Assembly: GCA_024685315.1 (NCBI GenBank)
Contig: JAIKVW010000044.1
Coordinates: 42,717 to 106,716 of the forward strand
Reading direction: 5' to 3'
DNA from: Lachnospiraceae bacterium
Lineage (GTDB): Bacteria > Bacillota > Clostridia > Lachnospirales > Lachnospiraceae
Length of the DNA stretch: 64,000 bases
Shown: positions 9,410 to 19,505 of the stretch, piece by piece
How the letters are laid out: the number at the start of each line of letters is the position of its first letter
Position numbering within the stretch: position 1 is the stretch's first letter
Program-made: the position numbers and the translations under genes
The notes under the pieces: generated by a model
Told to the model about the DNA's origin: nothing
Databases searched by the model: none
What the model saw: only the letters and a program-made list of their open reading frames with translations

Positions 9410-11458
9410 ATGGGAAAAAAGGATAACCATCCTATTCGTATATGTATCCTTACGACGATATCAGAAACCATGGGGTGGTTCGTGACAGATACCGCGAGGT
9501 ACCTGAGAGATCATGGCTTTGAAGTAACGCTGGTCTGTAATATGCCTCCTGAGTTTCAGAAGGAAAACAGTGACTACGCATCATGCGTAGCTATTCCTAT
9601 GAAGCGAGGCATGGATCCGGTCAATGCCTGGAGTTCGTTCCGCAGCATATATAAACTCTTTAGAGCAGAAAAATATGACATCATTCAGTACTCCACTCCG
9701 AATGCTTCCCTGTATGCAGCTCTTGCAGGAAAGCTTGCAGGGATAAAGGTGAGGCTATACTGCCAGTGGGGACTGCGTTACGTATCAGAAAAGGGCAAAA
9801 AGCGCACTTTCATGAAAGCCCTTGAAAAGCTGACATGCCTGCTGTCGACTCAGGTGGAACCTGACAGCCGGGGAAACCTTAAACTAGGCCGGAAGGAAGG
9901 ACTTTTTTCTTCAAAGAAGAGTTCAGTAGTCTGGAATGGCAGTGCTGCAGGCGTGGATATGGATCGATTTCAGATAGCTTCCAAAGATGCATGGCGGGAT
10001 GAGATCAGAAGAGAATACGGTATTCCTGCAGACGCATATGTTTTTGGCTTTGTTGGGCGTACGGACCGCGATAAGGGCTTTAATGAAATGATGCAGGCTT
10101 TCAGAAGCCTCTCAAAGGATAGTTCTTCCATGTACCTGCTTATGGTCGGAATGGAAGATAAGACAGAGACTCTGGATAAAGAGCTTTATCAGTGGTCTAA
10201 GGGGTCTGACATGGTCATATATACAGGCAGCGTGCGAGACCCTCAGCGCTACATGGCCGCAATGGACTGCCTCCTGCTCCCGAGCTACAGAGAGGGCTTC
10301 GGAAGCGTAGTTATTGAGGCCGGTGCCATGGGAGTCCCGGTCATCGCATCAGACATTGAAGGCCCGAGAGAATCTTTAAAGGACAGAGTGACCGGGCTGT
10401 TCGTCAAGCCGGGATCCGCGGAGGATCTTTTCCAGAAGATGGAGTACTTTTACCGTGATCCGGATGAAGGAAAACGGATGGGGTCAGCGGCTGTGGCTCA
10501 TGTAAAAGGCCGGTATGACAGCAAAAAGCTTCATGAATACATCGCGGAGGATCGCCGCAGGCTGGTGAATAAGAGCCATGGAGAAAAACGGTCGAATTCT
10601 GAAGCAACCATGGCCTCGCCTGATCGCAAAACAGATTGGCAGAATTATGAGTATCCGAATAGGGTGTCTGTTATCATGGGCATATATAACTGTGCGGAGA
10701 CTTTAAAGGAAGCTATTGATTGTATCCTGAATCAGACCTATTCGGACTGGGAACTCATCATGTGCGATGACGGATCTTCTGATTCGACATATGAAACTGC
10801 TAAAAGCATAGCGGCCCGTCATCCGGACAGGATTCTGGTGCTCCGAAACGCCCGCAACAGAGGACTTAACTATACTTTAAACAGATGCCTTAAGAAGGCC
10901 CGGGGAGGTTTCATCGCACGTATGGATGGGGATGACCTCTGCAGCCCGGATCGTTTTGAGAAAGAAATTGAAGCTTTAAGGAATCATCCTGAGATAGCTA
11001 TCGTAAGTACCGCGATGGAGTTTTTCGATGAGTCCGGAGTATGGGGGATCATAAGGCACCCCGAGTTCGTATCGGAGAGAGACTTCGCTTCCGGTTCGCC
11101 TTTCTGCCACGCACCGTGCATGGTAAGGCATGAGGCATACGAAGCCGTCAAAGGGTATACTGTTGATCCCCGACTTTTGCGCTTGGAAGATTACCACCTA
11201 TGGATCAAGATGTACCGTGAAGGATACCGCGGCATGAATCTGCAGGAGCCTTATTATCAGATGAGGGATGACAGGAATGCATACAGCCGAAGGAAATTCC
11301 GGTACCGCATCAATGAGGCTTACGTAACAGCTCTGGCGGTGAAGGAACTCAGACTGCCGAAGAGGAACCTGTTGAGGGCAGCCAGGCCAATACTTGTAGG
11401 TTTACTGCCTAAGCCGGTGTACGACAGGCTGCATAAGAAGAGACTGGTCGGAGAATGA
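9410..11458 (+). CDS. Two-domain glycosyltransferase (GT4 fused to GT2)
   Basis: The N-terminal ~395 residues are a GT-B, family 4 type glycosyltransferase: an ICILTTISE start, and the donor-binding EGFGSVVIE with Glu295 and Glu303. A short linker leads into a GT-A, family 2 domain from about residue 419 (VSVIMGIYNC). That domain has DDGSS (Asp453-454) and the metal-binding MDGDD (506-509). The two halves would add two successive sugars in the cytoplasm. The fusion is a single uninterrupted frame. It overlaps the next gene by four bases (ATGA), indicating coupling. Donors and acceptors are unknown. Confidence 0.9.
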   Translation: MGKKDNHPIRICILTTISETMGWFVTDTARYLRDHGFEVTLVCNMPPEFQKENSDYASCVAIPMKRGMDPVNAWSSFRSIYKLFRAEKYDIIQYSTPNASLYAALAGKLAGIKVRLYCQWGLRYVSEKGKKRTFMKALEKLTCLLSTQVEPDSRGNLKLGRKEGLFSSKKSSVVWNGSAAGVDMDRFQIASKDAWRDEIRREYGIPADAYVFGFVGRTDRDKGFNEMMQAFRSLSKDSSSMYLLMVGMEDKTETLDKELYQWSKGSDMVIYTGSVRDPQRYMAAMDCLLLPSYREGFGSVVIEAGAMGVPVIASDIEGPRESLKDRVTGLFVKPGSAEDLFQKMEYFYRDPDEGKRMGSAAVAHVKGRYDSKKLHEYIAEDRRRLVNKSHGEKRSNSEATMASPDRKTDWQNYEYPNRVSVIMGIYNCAETLKEAIDCILNQTYSDWELIMCDDGSSDSTYETAKSIAARHPDRILVLRNARNRGLNYTLNRCLKKARGGFIARMDGDDLCSPDRFEKEIEALRNHPEIAIVSTAMEFFDESGVWGIIRHPEFVSERDFASGSPFCHAPCMVRHEAYEAVKGYTVDPRLLRLEDYHLWIKMYREGYRGMNLQEPYYQMRDDRNAYSRRKFRYRINEAYVTALAVKELRLPKRNLLRAARPILVGLLPKPVYDRLHKKRLVGE

Positions 11459-12600
11459 AGAAAAAAATACTGTTTTTGATCCACGATCTGGGGCAGGGGG
11501 GCGCGGAGAAGGTCCTTGTCAACCTGGTCAACAACCTGGATCGGAAAAAATTTGATATCTCTGTCACGGTGCTTTTTGGAGGCGGAGTCAACGAGCAGTT
11601 TCTGAAACCGGATGTACATTTTCATGCGGTCTTTTCTAAGATGATTCCGGGAAACAGTAAGCTGATGAAAATGCTTACGCCCCGGCAGCTGCACAGGCTC
11701 TGCGTGAAGGAACGGTACGACATTGAAGTTTCCTATCTAGAAGGACCCTCTGCAAGAGTGATCAGTGGCTGTGAGGTCCCTGGGACGAAGCTGGTATCGT
11801 GGATACACAGCAATCATTTTTCAATGGACGAGGCTGCGGCTTCTTTCCGCAGTGCTTCAGAGGCAGCCGAGTGCTATGGGAGATTTGACCGGATAGTCTG
11901 CGTGTCCCAGTACATGAAGGATAATTTCTGTCATTGGATGCCTGTCCGGGAGAAATGCGCAGTACTGTACAACACGGTGGAATCAGACGAGATCAGGAGC
12001 CTGGCAGAAGAACCGGCCCCGGAACTTGAAACAGAAACCGCCAGCACAGTAAAACTGGTGGCTGTAGGAACACTGAAGCAAGTTAAAGGATTCGACCGGC
12101 TGCTTCGGATCGTGAAGCGGCTGAAGGAAGATGGTCGAAAAGTACATTTGTATCTCCTGGGGCGGGGGCCTCTCGAATCAGAGCTTCGAAATTATACTGA
12201 AGAAAACCATCTGGAAGACGAGGTAAGCCTTTTGGGTTACCAGGCCAATCCGTATAAATATGTGGCAAAGTGTGACATTATGGTCTGCTCGAGTTATTCA
12301 GAAGGCTTTTCCACGGCAGTGACAGAAGCACTTGTTGTAGGAACAGCCGTATGTACTGTGAATGTTTCCGGCATGACGGAGATGCTGGGAGAACACAATG
12401 AATACGGAATTGTTACGGATAACGATGAGGAAGCGCTTTATCAGGGGATCCGGACTCTGCTGGAGAATAATGATCTCCTGGAACGATACAAAGCACAGGC
12501 AGAAGCAAGAGGGAAGGTTTTTCAGAAAGAGCAGACCGTCGGAGCAGTGGAAGAGATGCTGCTGTATAAGTTAGGAGAAAATGATGTTGGAATCCATTGA
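11455..12600 (+). CDS. Family 4 glycosyltransferase
   Basis: GT-B type retaining glycosyltransferase of 381 residues. The N-terminus ILFLIHDLGQGGAEKVL has the G-G-A-E signature of family 4. The C-terminal nucleotide-sugar domain carries VAVGTLKQVKGFDRL, LLGRGPLE and SEGFSTAVTEA with the E-x7-E pair. It starts inside the end of the GT4-GT2 fusion gene (ATGA overlap). It is the last gene with the base composition of the left flank; the A+T-rich block starts just after it. Confidence 0.92.
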   Translation: MKKKILFLIHDLGQGGAEKVLVNLVNNLDRKKFDISVTVLFGGGVNEQFLKPDVHFHAVFSKMIPGNSKLMKMLTPRQLHRLCVKERYDIEVSYLEGPSARVISGCEVPGTKLVSWIHSNHFSMDEAAASFRSASEAAECYGRFDRIVCVSQYMKDNFCHWMPVREKCAVLYNTVESDEIRSLAEEPAPELETETASTVKLVAVGTLKQVKGFDRLLRIVKRLKEDGRKVHLYLLGRGPLESELRNYTEENHLEDEVSLLGYQANPYKYVAKCDIMVCSSYSEGFSTAVTEALVVGTAVCTVNVSGMTEMLGEHNEYGIVTDNDEEALYQGIRTLLENNDLLERYKAQAEARGKVFQKEQTVGAVEEMLLYKLGENDVGIH

Positions 12601-13564
12601 TTATTCCGTAGTGATAAGGACAATAGGAAAGGCCGGAAATCGGTATCAGCAGCTCCTGAATTCAATACAGAATCTGAAACCTGCGCCTAGAGAAGTGATT
12701 GTCGTTTTGCCGGAGGGCTTTGACCTTCCCCCAGAGAAGCTAGGGTATGAAGTTTTTAGCTTCTCCCCAAAAGGGATGGTGTCCCAAAGGATGGCAGGGA
12801 TTAACCTATGCCAAAGCCCATATGCATTGGTGTGCGATGATGATGTATGTTTTGGACCTGACTTTGTTCAAAAGTTATATGTTCCAATAAAACAGGGTCT
12901 GGGATTATTTTCAGCGGGCCCCCTTTATTCTTTCCTTCCTGCGGGAAAGGTTCATATTATGAGTGATGCTGTTATGGGTAGAGCGGCGCCTACGGTTTTC
13001 CATAGAGATAGATATGTATCAGTCTTAAACACGACTGGATATTCATACAATCGTCATCTGAAGGCAGATAAGAAATACTATGAGTCACAATCATTAGCTG
13101 GAACATGCTTTTTTGCTGATGTTAAAGCGATGAAGGAAGTAGATCTTTCAGCGGAAATATGGATTGATAAAAATGGATATTCTGCGATGGAAGATCAGGT
13201 GCTTTTTTATAAAGCTTGGCTAAGGGGAAAAAAAGCAATTGTAGTAGAGGATGCCTTCTATGAGCATCTGGATGCGAAAACATCTATCCAGAACAATAAG
13301 CCTTCATTCATATATTCACTTCGCTTTAACCGGGCAGTCTTTTGGAAACGTTTTATTTATGAGCAAAAGAAAAGTTTGCAAGGGCGCATCTGGGCAAAAT
13401 TATGTTTTGAATATCGGTTATTCTGGGAGAAAATATATGAAAGAGTATCTGTGTCTCGAGGCAGAATGACGAAAGAAGATGGTAAAATTGCGAGACAGGG
13501 CTGGAAAGATGCTTTCCGCTACTTTGAATCGAAAGAGTATTCCTGTTTGCCGCCAGTGTGTTGA
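12584..13564 (+). CDS. Glycosyltransferase-like protein (GT-A fold, family 2 type)
   Basis: A 326-residue protein starting with YSVVIRTIGKAG, with a CDDDVCF metal-binding motif near residue 85 and a later MEDQVLFYKAWLRG region. This layout is that of family 2 transferases, although the family's usual DDGS motif is not obvious. The start could be ATG 12581 or 12584; AGGAG at 12573-12577 is better spaced for 12584. The 5' end overlaps the previous gene by 17-20 bases. From here codon use becomes clearly A+T-rich. Substrate unknown. Confidence 0.75.
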   Translation: MLESIDYSVVIRTIGKAGNRYQQLLNSIQNLKPAPREVIVVLPEGFDLPPEKLGYEVFSFSPKGMVSQRMAGINLCQSPYALVCDDDVCFGPDFVQKLYVPIKQGLGLFSAGPLYSFLPAGKVHIMSDAVMGRAAPTVFHRDRYVSVLNTTGYSYNRHLKADKKYYESQSLAGTCFFADVKAMKEVDLSAEIWIDKNGYSAMEDQVLFYKAWLRGKKAIVVEDAFYEHLDAKTSIQNNKPSFIYSLRFNRAVFWKRFIYEQKKSLQGRIWAKLCFEYRLFWEKIYERVSVSRGRMTKEDGKIARQGWKDAFRYFESKEYSCLPPVC

Positions 13565-13594
13565 GTTAGGTAGTTAGTAAAAGTGGAGCAGCTG

Positions 13595-14569
13595 ATGATA
13601 TCCGTAATAATTCCTTTTTACAATGCGGAAAAATACCTTGCCGATTGTCTTGAGAGCATAATAGGTCAGACTTATTCTGACTTGGAAATAATATGTGTCA
13701 ATGATGGATCTACGGATAACAGCTTGACAGTGGCAGAGAAATATCAAAAGAATGATAAACGTATTCGAATTCTTTCCCAGAAGAATTCAGGCGTTTCTGC
13801 TGCCAGAAATCGCGGGATCGATCATGCTTCCGGTGATTTTATTACGTTCGTAGACAGCGACGATTCGATTTCACAGGATATGTATGATATACTCTATTCT
13901 TTTATGACAGATAATACGGTAGACATTGTGCATTGTGGATACCGCAGGCATAATCAGGATGGTACCATACAAGATGTGAACGGCACTGAAAAGTTAATTA
14001 TCCAAGATTCATTGGAAGCTGTGCGCTGTTTGATTGATGGAGAATTATTTGTAGGCAGTTTATGCAACAAGCTTTATCGAAAAGAGCTGTTCAAAGCTGT
14101 TCGATTGGATACGGAGCTCAAAATTAATGAAGATGTTCTGGCTAATGTACAGTTGTTCCTGAAAGCAAAAAGAACCATTTACTATGATATTCCTGCATAT
14201 CAGTATTTTGATCGGCCTCATTCTGCGACTTCTGATACTGAAAAAGTAATTTCGGCTCAAAACTGTGTTGCGGCTGCTGAAAAAATATTGGAATTGGTAA
14301 AAGGAACGGCAGTTGAAAACAGTGCTTTAATTCGATTGCTTTATGCCAGAATCACAGAGTATCGCGTAAGGATATTTGCAGATAATAGTGCTCCTGGATC
14401 AACAATTCGTGAGTTGCAGGGAAGGATAGAAGAAGGGCTATCAGTGTGTTCCGGAGTATCGATTAAACAAAAAATTAATTATGGGTTAATGAAGCGTGCG
14501 CCAGAACTGTATAGACAATTGTATCAGCGTTACGATCACATTCGAAAGCCCAATTGGGATGTTAATTAA
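13595..14569 (+). CDS. Family 2 glycosyltransferase
   Basis: GT-A inverting transferase with all N-terminal motifs: ISVIIPFYNAEKYL, VNDGSTDNS, GVSAARNRGI and FVDSDDS. A GTG at 13583 gives four more residues, but GGAG at 13585-13588 is ideally placed for the ATG at 13595, so that start is used. The C-terminal third is variable, as expected for acceptor recognition. It is directly followed by the next GT2 gene with no gap. Part of the A+T-rich block. Confidence 0.9.
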   Translation: MISVIIPFYNAEKYLADCLESIIGQTYSDLEIICVNDGSTDNSLTVAEKYQKNDKRIRILSQKNSGVSAARNRGIDHASGDFITFVDSDDSISQDMYDILYSFMTDNTVDIVHCGYRRHNQDGTIQDVNGTEKLIIQDSLEAVRCLIDGELFVGSLCNKLYRKELFKAVRLDTELKINEDVLANVQLFLKAKRTIYYDIPAYQYFDRPHSATSDTEKVISAQNCVAAAEKILELVKGTAVENSALIRLLYARITEYRVRIFADNSAPGSTIRELQGRIEEGLSVCSGVSIKQKINYGLMKRAPELYRQLYQRYDHIRKPNWDVN

Positions 14570-15460
14570 ATGAGTGATTTAATCAGTGTTATTGTACCTG
14601 TTTACAATGCAGAGAAATATCTGGACAGCTGTGTGAAATCCATTGTTAATCAGTCCTATCGTGAACTAGAAATAATACTCGTAGATGACGGGTCAACAGA
14701 TGGTTCTTCGAGGATATGTGATGAATGGAAATTGAAAGACCAAAGAATCGTAGCATTGCATAAGCAAAACGGCGGAGTATCCAGTGCTCGTAACGAAGGG
14801 ATTAAAAAAGCAAGCGGGGCTTTTATTTCGTTCGTAGATGCAGATGATTTGTTAGATAGTTTTGCTTTAGAACGATTAGAAGAATTATCTAAGACTTTTG
14901 AAGGATCTGCTTTCTTATGCGCTTTTGACCGCTTTTTCGAAGAGGAAGAGCTTGATGATAACACTGCCATTGAGTCAAATGCAAAAGTATTGCAATGCGG
15001 CGGATTAAAAGGGATGATTTCTTGCCGTCAAGGCTGTTTTTGCGTTGGAATGCTGATTTCAAGATCAATTGTTGTAAAAAACAATATCTTGTTTGATGAG
15101 GGATTAACCAACCTGGAGGACGTAGCATGGACAGGAAAGTTGCTGAATCATTTAAAACGATTTGTGTATACGCCGGTTCCCTATTATCATTATCGAGTAA
15201 CTCCTGGTTCTATTACAAGCAGATGTGCAGATCCAATCTGGCAGGCAGAATGTTGGGCAAAGGTTTATCGTTCTATTATGGAAAAACCTGCGAATTATCA
15301 GAAAAACAAATCTGAGATGCTCAGACATTGTTTGAAGAACTTTTTCGCAGAAAGCTTTGCTGCTAAAATTGGATATAGTAAAACAAATGAGATCCTAAAG
15401 TGTTCCAGAGGAAAGTTTCTGGTTTACCGCATGGGGATATGGTTGAAAAATAAATTGTAA
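14570..15460 (+). CDS. Family 2 glycosyltransferase
   Basis: GT-A transferase, 296 residues: ISVIVPVYNAEKYL, VDDGSTDGSS, GVSSARNEGI and FVDADD are all intact. The ATG follows the previous stop codon immediately, so translation is probably coupled. It is similar in layout to the preceding gene but differs enough in its C-terminal half to suggest a separate linkage rather than a recent duplication. Sugar specificity unknown. Confidence 0.9.
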   Translation: MSDLISVIVPVYNAEKYLDSCVKSIVNQSYRELEIILVDDGSTDGSSRICDEWKLKDQRIVALHKQNGGVSSARNEGIKKASGAFISFVDADDLLDSFALERLEELSKTFEGSAFLCAFDRFFEEEELDDNTAIESNAKVLQCGGLKGMISCRQGCFCVGMLISRSIVVKNNILFDEGLTNLEDVAWTGKLLNHLKRFVYTPVPYYHYRVTPGSITSRCADPIWQAECWAKVYRSIMEKPANYQKNKSEMLRHCLKNFFAESFAAKIGYSKTNEILKCSRGKFLVYRMGIWLKNKL

Positions 15461-15538
15461 TTCTATTATTTGGGTTTGATTAGATAATGTTGGAAGGAAA
15501 TCTTTTCGCCTTTTGGCCTGAGTTTTAGTGTGAGCAAT

Positions 15539-16702
15539 ATGAAAAAAATCCTTTTTATGCATGGCGGAAGTGGAAATCATGGATGCGAGGCCATTGTTCG
15601 AACCACATCCAAGCTTCTCGGTGGACCAAAGAACATGGTCCTTTGGTCAGGGAATCGTACAGAGGATGAACAGTACGGTGCAGCTGAATGTTTTGAGAAG
15701 GTGATTGTTGCTGAAGAAATAAGCAGATTTTCAAAGTCATATTTCGAATCTTTATTCAAACGAAAAGTATTGCATAATGGCAAAGCAAACCTTCAGGTTT
15801 TCTTAAGGGACCAGTTCAGGGGAAATGCAGCTGTTTCTGTTGGAGGGGATAATTATTGTTATCCATGGTCTGCAAAACAGGCGGTTGAATTGGATGCTGA
15901 GATACGAAAATATGCTGTAAAAACCGTGCTATGGGGCTGCTCTGTTGATGAAAAGGCTCTCACAGATGAGATAAAAAAGGATATCGTCCGGTTCGATCTA
16001 ATTACGGCCAGAGAGAGTCTGTCTTACAATTATTTGAGGGAGCTTAATCCCAATACTGTGAAGGTAGCTGATCCGGCATTTTTGCTTGAAAGAGAAGACC
16101 TTCCGCTACCGGAACATTTTATTGAAGGAAGAACTATTGGAATAAATATCAGCCCTATGATTTTTGATTATGCAGGGGCTGAAAACTGTCTGTATGATAA
16201 TTATAAGTTCTTAATAAGGTTTATATTAAAAGAAACCGATATGAACGTATGTCTGATACCGCATGTAGTCTGGTCGTACAATAATGACTATGAAGTGATA
16301 AAGAAATTATACTGTGAGTACAGCAATTCAGAACGTGTTTCGTATGTTAGGGATGGGAATTGTAAACAATTAAAAGGATATATTGCAAGATGCCGATTCT
16401 TTATAGGGGCAAGAACGCACGCCACTATAGCTGCATATTCATCGAATGTTCCTACTTTGGCGGTTGGGTATTCGATAAAATCAAAGGGAATTGCCACAGA
16501 TCTATTTGGAACAGATGAAGGATATGTTCTTCCGGTTGATCGTATGAATGAGTCGGGCATGCTTGTTGAACAGTGCAAATGGCTGTTTGATACAGGAGAC
16601 AATCAGAAGGGCATATTGGAAAAGATAATCCCTGAATATAAAAAAGCAGCTGAGTCTTCCGCAAATCATTTTAATGAAATTATAAGGTGTTATGAAGCTT
16701 AG
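15539..16702 (+). CDS. Polysaccharide pyruvyl transferase family protein
   Basis: CsaB/polysaccharide-pyruvyltransferase fold. The N-terminal HGGSGNHGCEA matches the family's opening glycine-rich loop, a VGGDNYCY segment follows, and the hallmark GARTHATIAAYS lies in the C-terminal domain. The family transfers pyruvate from PEP to a sugar as a ketal, adding negative charge to the glycan. The start is ambiguous: GTG 15530 adds three residues, and neither start has a strong ribosome site. A coenzyme F420 hydrogenase-beta-like gene two genes on is its frequent neighbour in such loci. Confidence 0.87.
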   Translation: MKKILFMHGGSGNHGCEAIVRTTSKLLGGPKNMVLWSGNRTEDEQYGAAECFEKVIVAEEISRFSKSYFESLFKRKVLHNGKANLQVFLRDQFRGNAAVSVGGDNYCYPWSAKQAVELDAEIRKYAVKTVLWGCSVDEKALTDEIKKDIVRFDLITARESLSYNYLRELNPNTVKVADPAFLLEREDLPLPEHFIEGRTIGINISPMIFDYAGAENCLYDNYKFLIRFILKETDMNVCLIPHVVWSYNNDYEVIKKLYCEYSNSERVSYVRDGNCKQLKGYIARCRFFIGARTHATIAAYSSNVPTLAVGYSIKSKGIATDLFGTDEGYVLPVDRMNESGMLVEQCKWLFDTGDNQKGILEKIIPEYKKAAESSANHFNEIIRCYEA

Positions 16703-18242
16703 AAACCTAAAAAATCTCAATCAAAGGAAAGCTGGTGCGCTGCTGTCCTATGTACATATAGTTGTCACTTCGGTGATCTCTATATTGTACACTCCATATA
16801 TGCTCCGAATGCTCGGCCAGAGTGAGTATGGATTATACAGTACTGCGGGTTCCTTTATTTCCTATCTGTCTGTTTTGAGCTTTGGTATAGGAGGATCTTA
16901 TATAAGATTCAATGCCATTGCTCGAGCAAGAAAGGACTGGGAAGAGGAAAAAAGGTTAAATGGGATGTATCTTATGATATTTTCCGTTTTATCGGTATTA
17001 GTACTGATCGGTGGACTGCTGATAGAGGTATTTGCCGGAGAGCTAGTCAAAAACACGTTTACCAGTGAAGAACTACTTAAACTGCGCATTATAATGGCAC
17101 TTCTAATCATAAACACGATGGTTACATTTATATGTAATGTGTTTATGATGGCATTACAGGCATACGAAGAGTTTTTCTTTATTCGCATCGTGCTCCTGGC
17201 AGCAGCACTTATAAATCCTGTTGTGAATATTATTGCGCTTAGATCAGGAGGAAAAGCAGTTGCTTTATCTGCTGTTTCACTTGCGATAAGCGTATTATCA
17301 TATGGCTGCATGTTTTTATATGCACGAAAGGCGATCCTTTTCCAGGTTAGATTTGATGGTTTCAAAAAAGAAGCAATAAAAGAAATAACTCTTTTTTCAG
17401 GCTTTCTGTTTCTGAATTCAATTACTGATCAGATCACCTGGTCTACAGATAATGTAGTGCTCGGTGCCATGAAAGGTACAACTGCAGTAGCTGTATATAA
17501 CGTTGGCGCTCAGTTTAAAAGCTATTTTATGCAGTTGTCGACATCAGTTTCTTCAGTTTTTGCGCCAAGAATTAACCAGATTGTTGCTAATCAGGAAAGC
17601 TCTGATGCATTAGACGAAGTGTTTGTTCGCGTGGGGAGGATTCAGTTCTATATTATTTCGCTAGTGCTTATTGGTTATTGTTCAATAGGAGAAAGATTCA
17701 TCTATATGTGGGCGGGCCCTGACTATACTGATTCTTTTTTAATAGGTCTTATATTAATGCTGGCCATTGCGGTGCCGCTGTTTCAAAACGTTGGAATTGA
17801 GATTCAGAAAGCTAAAAATATGCACAAAACCAGAAGCGTTGTATATTTTTTTGTTGCTTTGGTCAACGTAATTCTTACTATTCCCTTCAGCCGATTGTGG
17901 GGCGGAATAGGAGCTGCCATTGCGACTCTGATATGTATGTTTGCCGGAACAGTAGTTTTTATGAATTACTATTATGCAAAGCATGTAGGATTAGATATCA
18001 GACGTTTTTGGAAAAGCATAGCCTCTATTCTTCCAGGAATTCTTCCTACTATTGTTATAGGATTTCTGGTTAATAAGTATATTGAGATTAATTCGTTATG
18101 GGTGCTGCTGATAGTTGCCCTGCTGATAGTTGCAGCATTTTTTGGATTTGCATGGCTGCTGAGCATGAATCAATACGAAAAAGCACTTATTAAAAGTATT
18201 GGTCATCGATTCATCCGCACCAATCAGAAGAATCGGAGTTAA
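16692..18242 (+). CDS. Wzx-type oligosaccharide flippase (MOP/MATE superfamily)
   Basis: A 516-residue integral membrane protein with about 14 hydrophobic segments. It opens with the family's charged N-terminus and TPYMLRMLGQSEYGLY motif. It would move lipid-linked repeat units across the cytoplasmic membrane to the EpsG-like polymerase. It overlaps the pyruvyltransferase gene by 11 bases. It is the only flippase candidate in the locus. Confidence 0.92.
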   Translation: MKLRNLKNLNQRKAGALLSYVHIVVTSVISILYTPYMLRMLGQSEYGLYSTAGSFISYLSVLSFGIGGSYIRFNAIARARKDWEEEKRLNGMYLMIFSVLSVLVLIGGLLIEVFAGELVKNTFTSEELLKLRIIMALLIINTMVTFICNVFMMALQAYEEFFFIRIVLLAAALINPVVNIIALRSGGKAVALSAVSLAISVLSYGCMFLYARKAILFQVRFDGFKKEAIKEITLFSGFLFLNSITDQITWSTDNVVLGAMKGTTAVAVYNVGAQFKSYFMQLSTSVSSVFAPRINQIVANQESSDALDEVFVRVGRIQFYIISLVLIGYCSIGERFIYMWAGPDYTDSFLIGLILMLAIAVPLFQNVGIEIQKAKNMHKTRSVVYFFVALVNVILTIPFSRLWGGIGAAIATLICMFAGTVVFMNYYYAKHVGLDIRRFWKSIASILPGILPTIVIGFLVNKYIEINSLWVLLIVALLIVAAFFGFAWLLSMNQYEKALIKSIGHRFIRTNQKNRS

Positions 18243-18280
18243 GCAAACAGCGCAGAATAAATGTATTGAGGATCGTGTGA

Positions 18281-19441
18281 ATGTTAGCAAAGAAAGAATT
18301 ATGTGTTGGATGTGGATTGTGCAGTACAATATGCCCGACCCAATGTATCTCAATGCAAGTGGATGATGAGGGATTTGTTTATCCCAGGATTGACGATTCA
18401 AGATGCATTTCATGTAATTCATGCGAGAAAGCTTGCCCAATCCTTCAAATAACCGAAGTTTCGGAAAAGAGTAATTTTCTTGCTGTAAAAAACAAAAATG
18501 ATCGTATCAGAGAAAACAGTTCTTCAGGTGGAGTTTTCTTTGAAATTGCCCAGAAGGTCCTAGAAAGAGGCGGAGTCGTTTGCGCTGCTGGATATAACAA
18601 TGAATATTCAGTCACCCACAGTATAGCCAGAACAATTGAAGAAGCTCATTCGTTCTGTGGGGCCAAATATTCTCAAAGCAATTTTTATCATTGTTATGGA
18701 GAGATTGTTGAGAGACTTCAACGGGGACAATGTGTGCTGTTTACAGGAACCCCTTGCCAGACAGCAGCTTTAAAGAATAATTTAAGCGAGGAGTTAAGAG
18801 AACAGCTGGTGCTGGTCGACATGATCTGTCATGGCGTTCCGTCGCCAAAGGTTTTTGAGGAATACCTAGAAGAACAGCGGCGATCATTTGCAAAAGATAG
18901 TCCCTTGAAAACCGTGAATCTACGTGATAAAACGACGGGATGGAGCAGGTATTCTTACTGTGTGTCTCTGCAGTTTGAAAATGGAGCTCTTTATCAGAAG
19001 AAGCAGGGAGAAGACTTGTTTATGCAAGGATTCGTGAATAATTTATATCTGCGGCCATCTTGCGAGAATTGCTCATTTAAAGGCGTTGAGAGATGTTCAG
19101 ATATAACATTAGGCGATTTTTGGGGTATTTGGGACATAGCTCCGGATTTTGATGATGATAAAGGCGTTTCACTTTTGATGATTCATAGTCCAAAAGGACA
19201 GGAAATATGGGAGTCTATACGAGAAGAGTTCTGGGCGATGAATGTTACAGAAGACCAGGCAATAGCCCAGAATCCAAGCGCCGTAAGCAGTTCTGCTGCC
19301 CATGCTAAAAGAACTGATTTTTTTGAAATGATAAAGACCGGATCAGCCTTGCAGGATACCATACGAATTTGTTTATATGGGAAAAGCGATAAAACAGGGA
19401 TGCTTTCATCGATAAAGAGTAAGCTTTTTAAGCGAAAATAA
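18281..19441 (+). CDS. Ferredoxin-like plus F420 hydrogenase/dehydrogenase beta-subunit family protein
   Basis: The N-terminus binds two [4Fe-4S] clusters: Cys8, 11, 14, 18 and Cys42, 45, 48, 52. The remainder is the coenzyme F420 hydrogenase/dehydrogenase beta-subunit fold (FrhB-like), with SSSGGVFFEIA and FTGTPCQTAAL motifs and a further cysteine group (CENCSFKG). Such proteins are common in polysaccharide loci next to pyruvyltransferases, where their role is poorly defined; they may carry out a redox step on a sugar or on pyruvate. The start is well placed 38 bases after the flippase gene. Confidence 0.87.
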   Translation: MLAKKELCVGCGLCSTICPTQCISMQVDDEGFVYPRIDDSRCISCNSCEKACPILQITEVSEKSNFLAVKNKNDRIRENSSSGGVFFEIAQKVLERGGVVCAAGYNNEYSVTHSIARTIEEAHSFCGAKYSQSNFYHCYGEIVERLQRGQCVLFTGTPCQTAALKNNLSEELREQLVLVDMICHGVPSPKVFEEYLEEQRRSFAKDSPLKTVNLRDKTTGWSRYSYCVSLQFENGALYQKKQGEDLFMQGFVNNLYLRPSCENCSFKGVERCSDITLGDFWGIWDIAPDFDDDKGVSLLMIHSPKGQEIWESIREEFWAMNVTEDQAIAQNPSAVSSSAAHAKRTDFFEMIKTGSALQDTIRICLYGKSDKTGMLSSIKSKLFKRK

Positions 19442-19505
19442 TATGCTTTTGTTAGCATTGTTTATAGCCAGAAGGACTTTTTGATTAAGAATGGAAATAT
19501 AGTCT

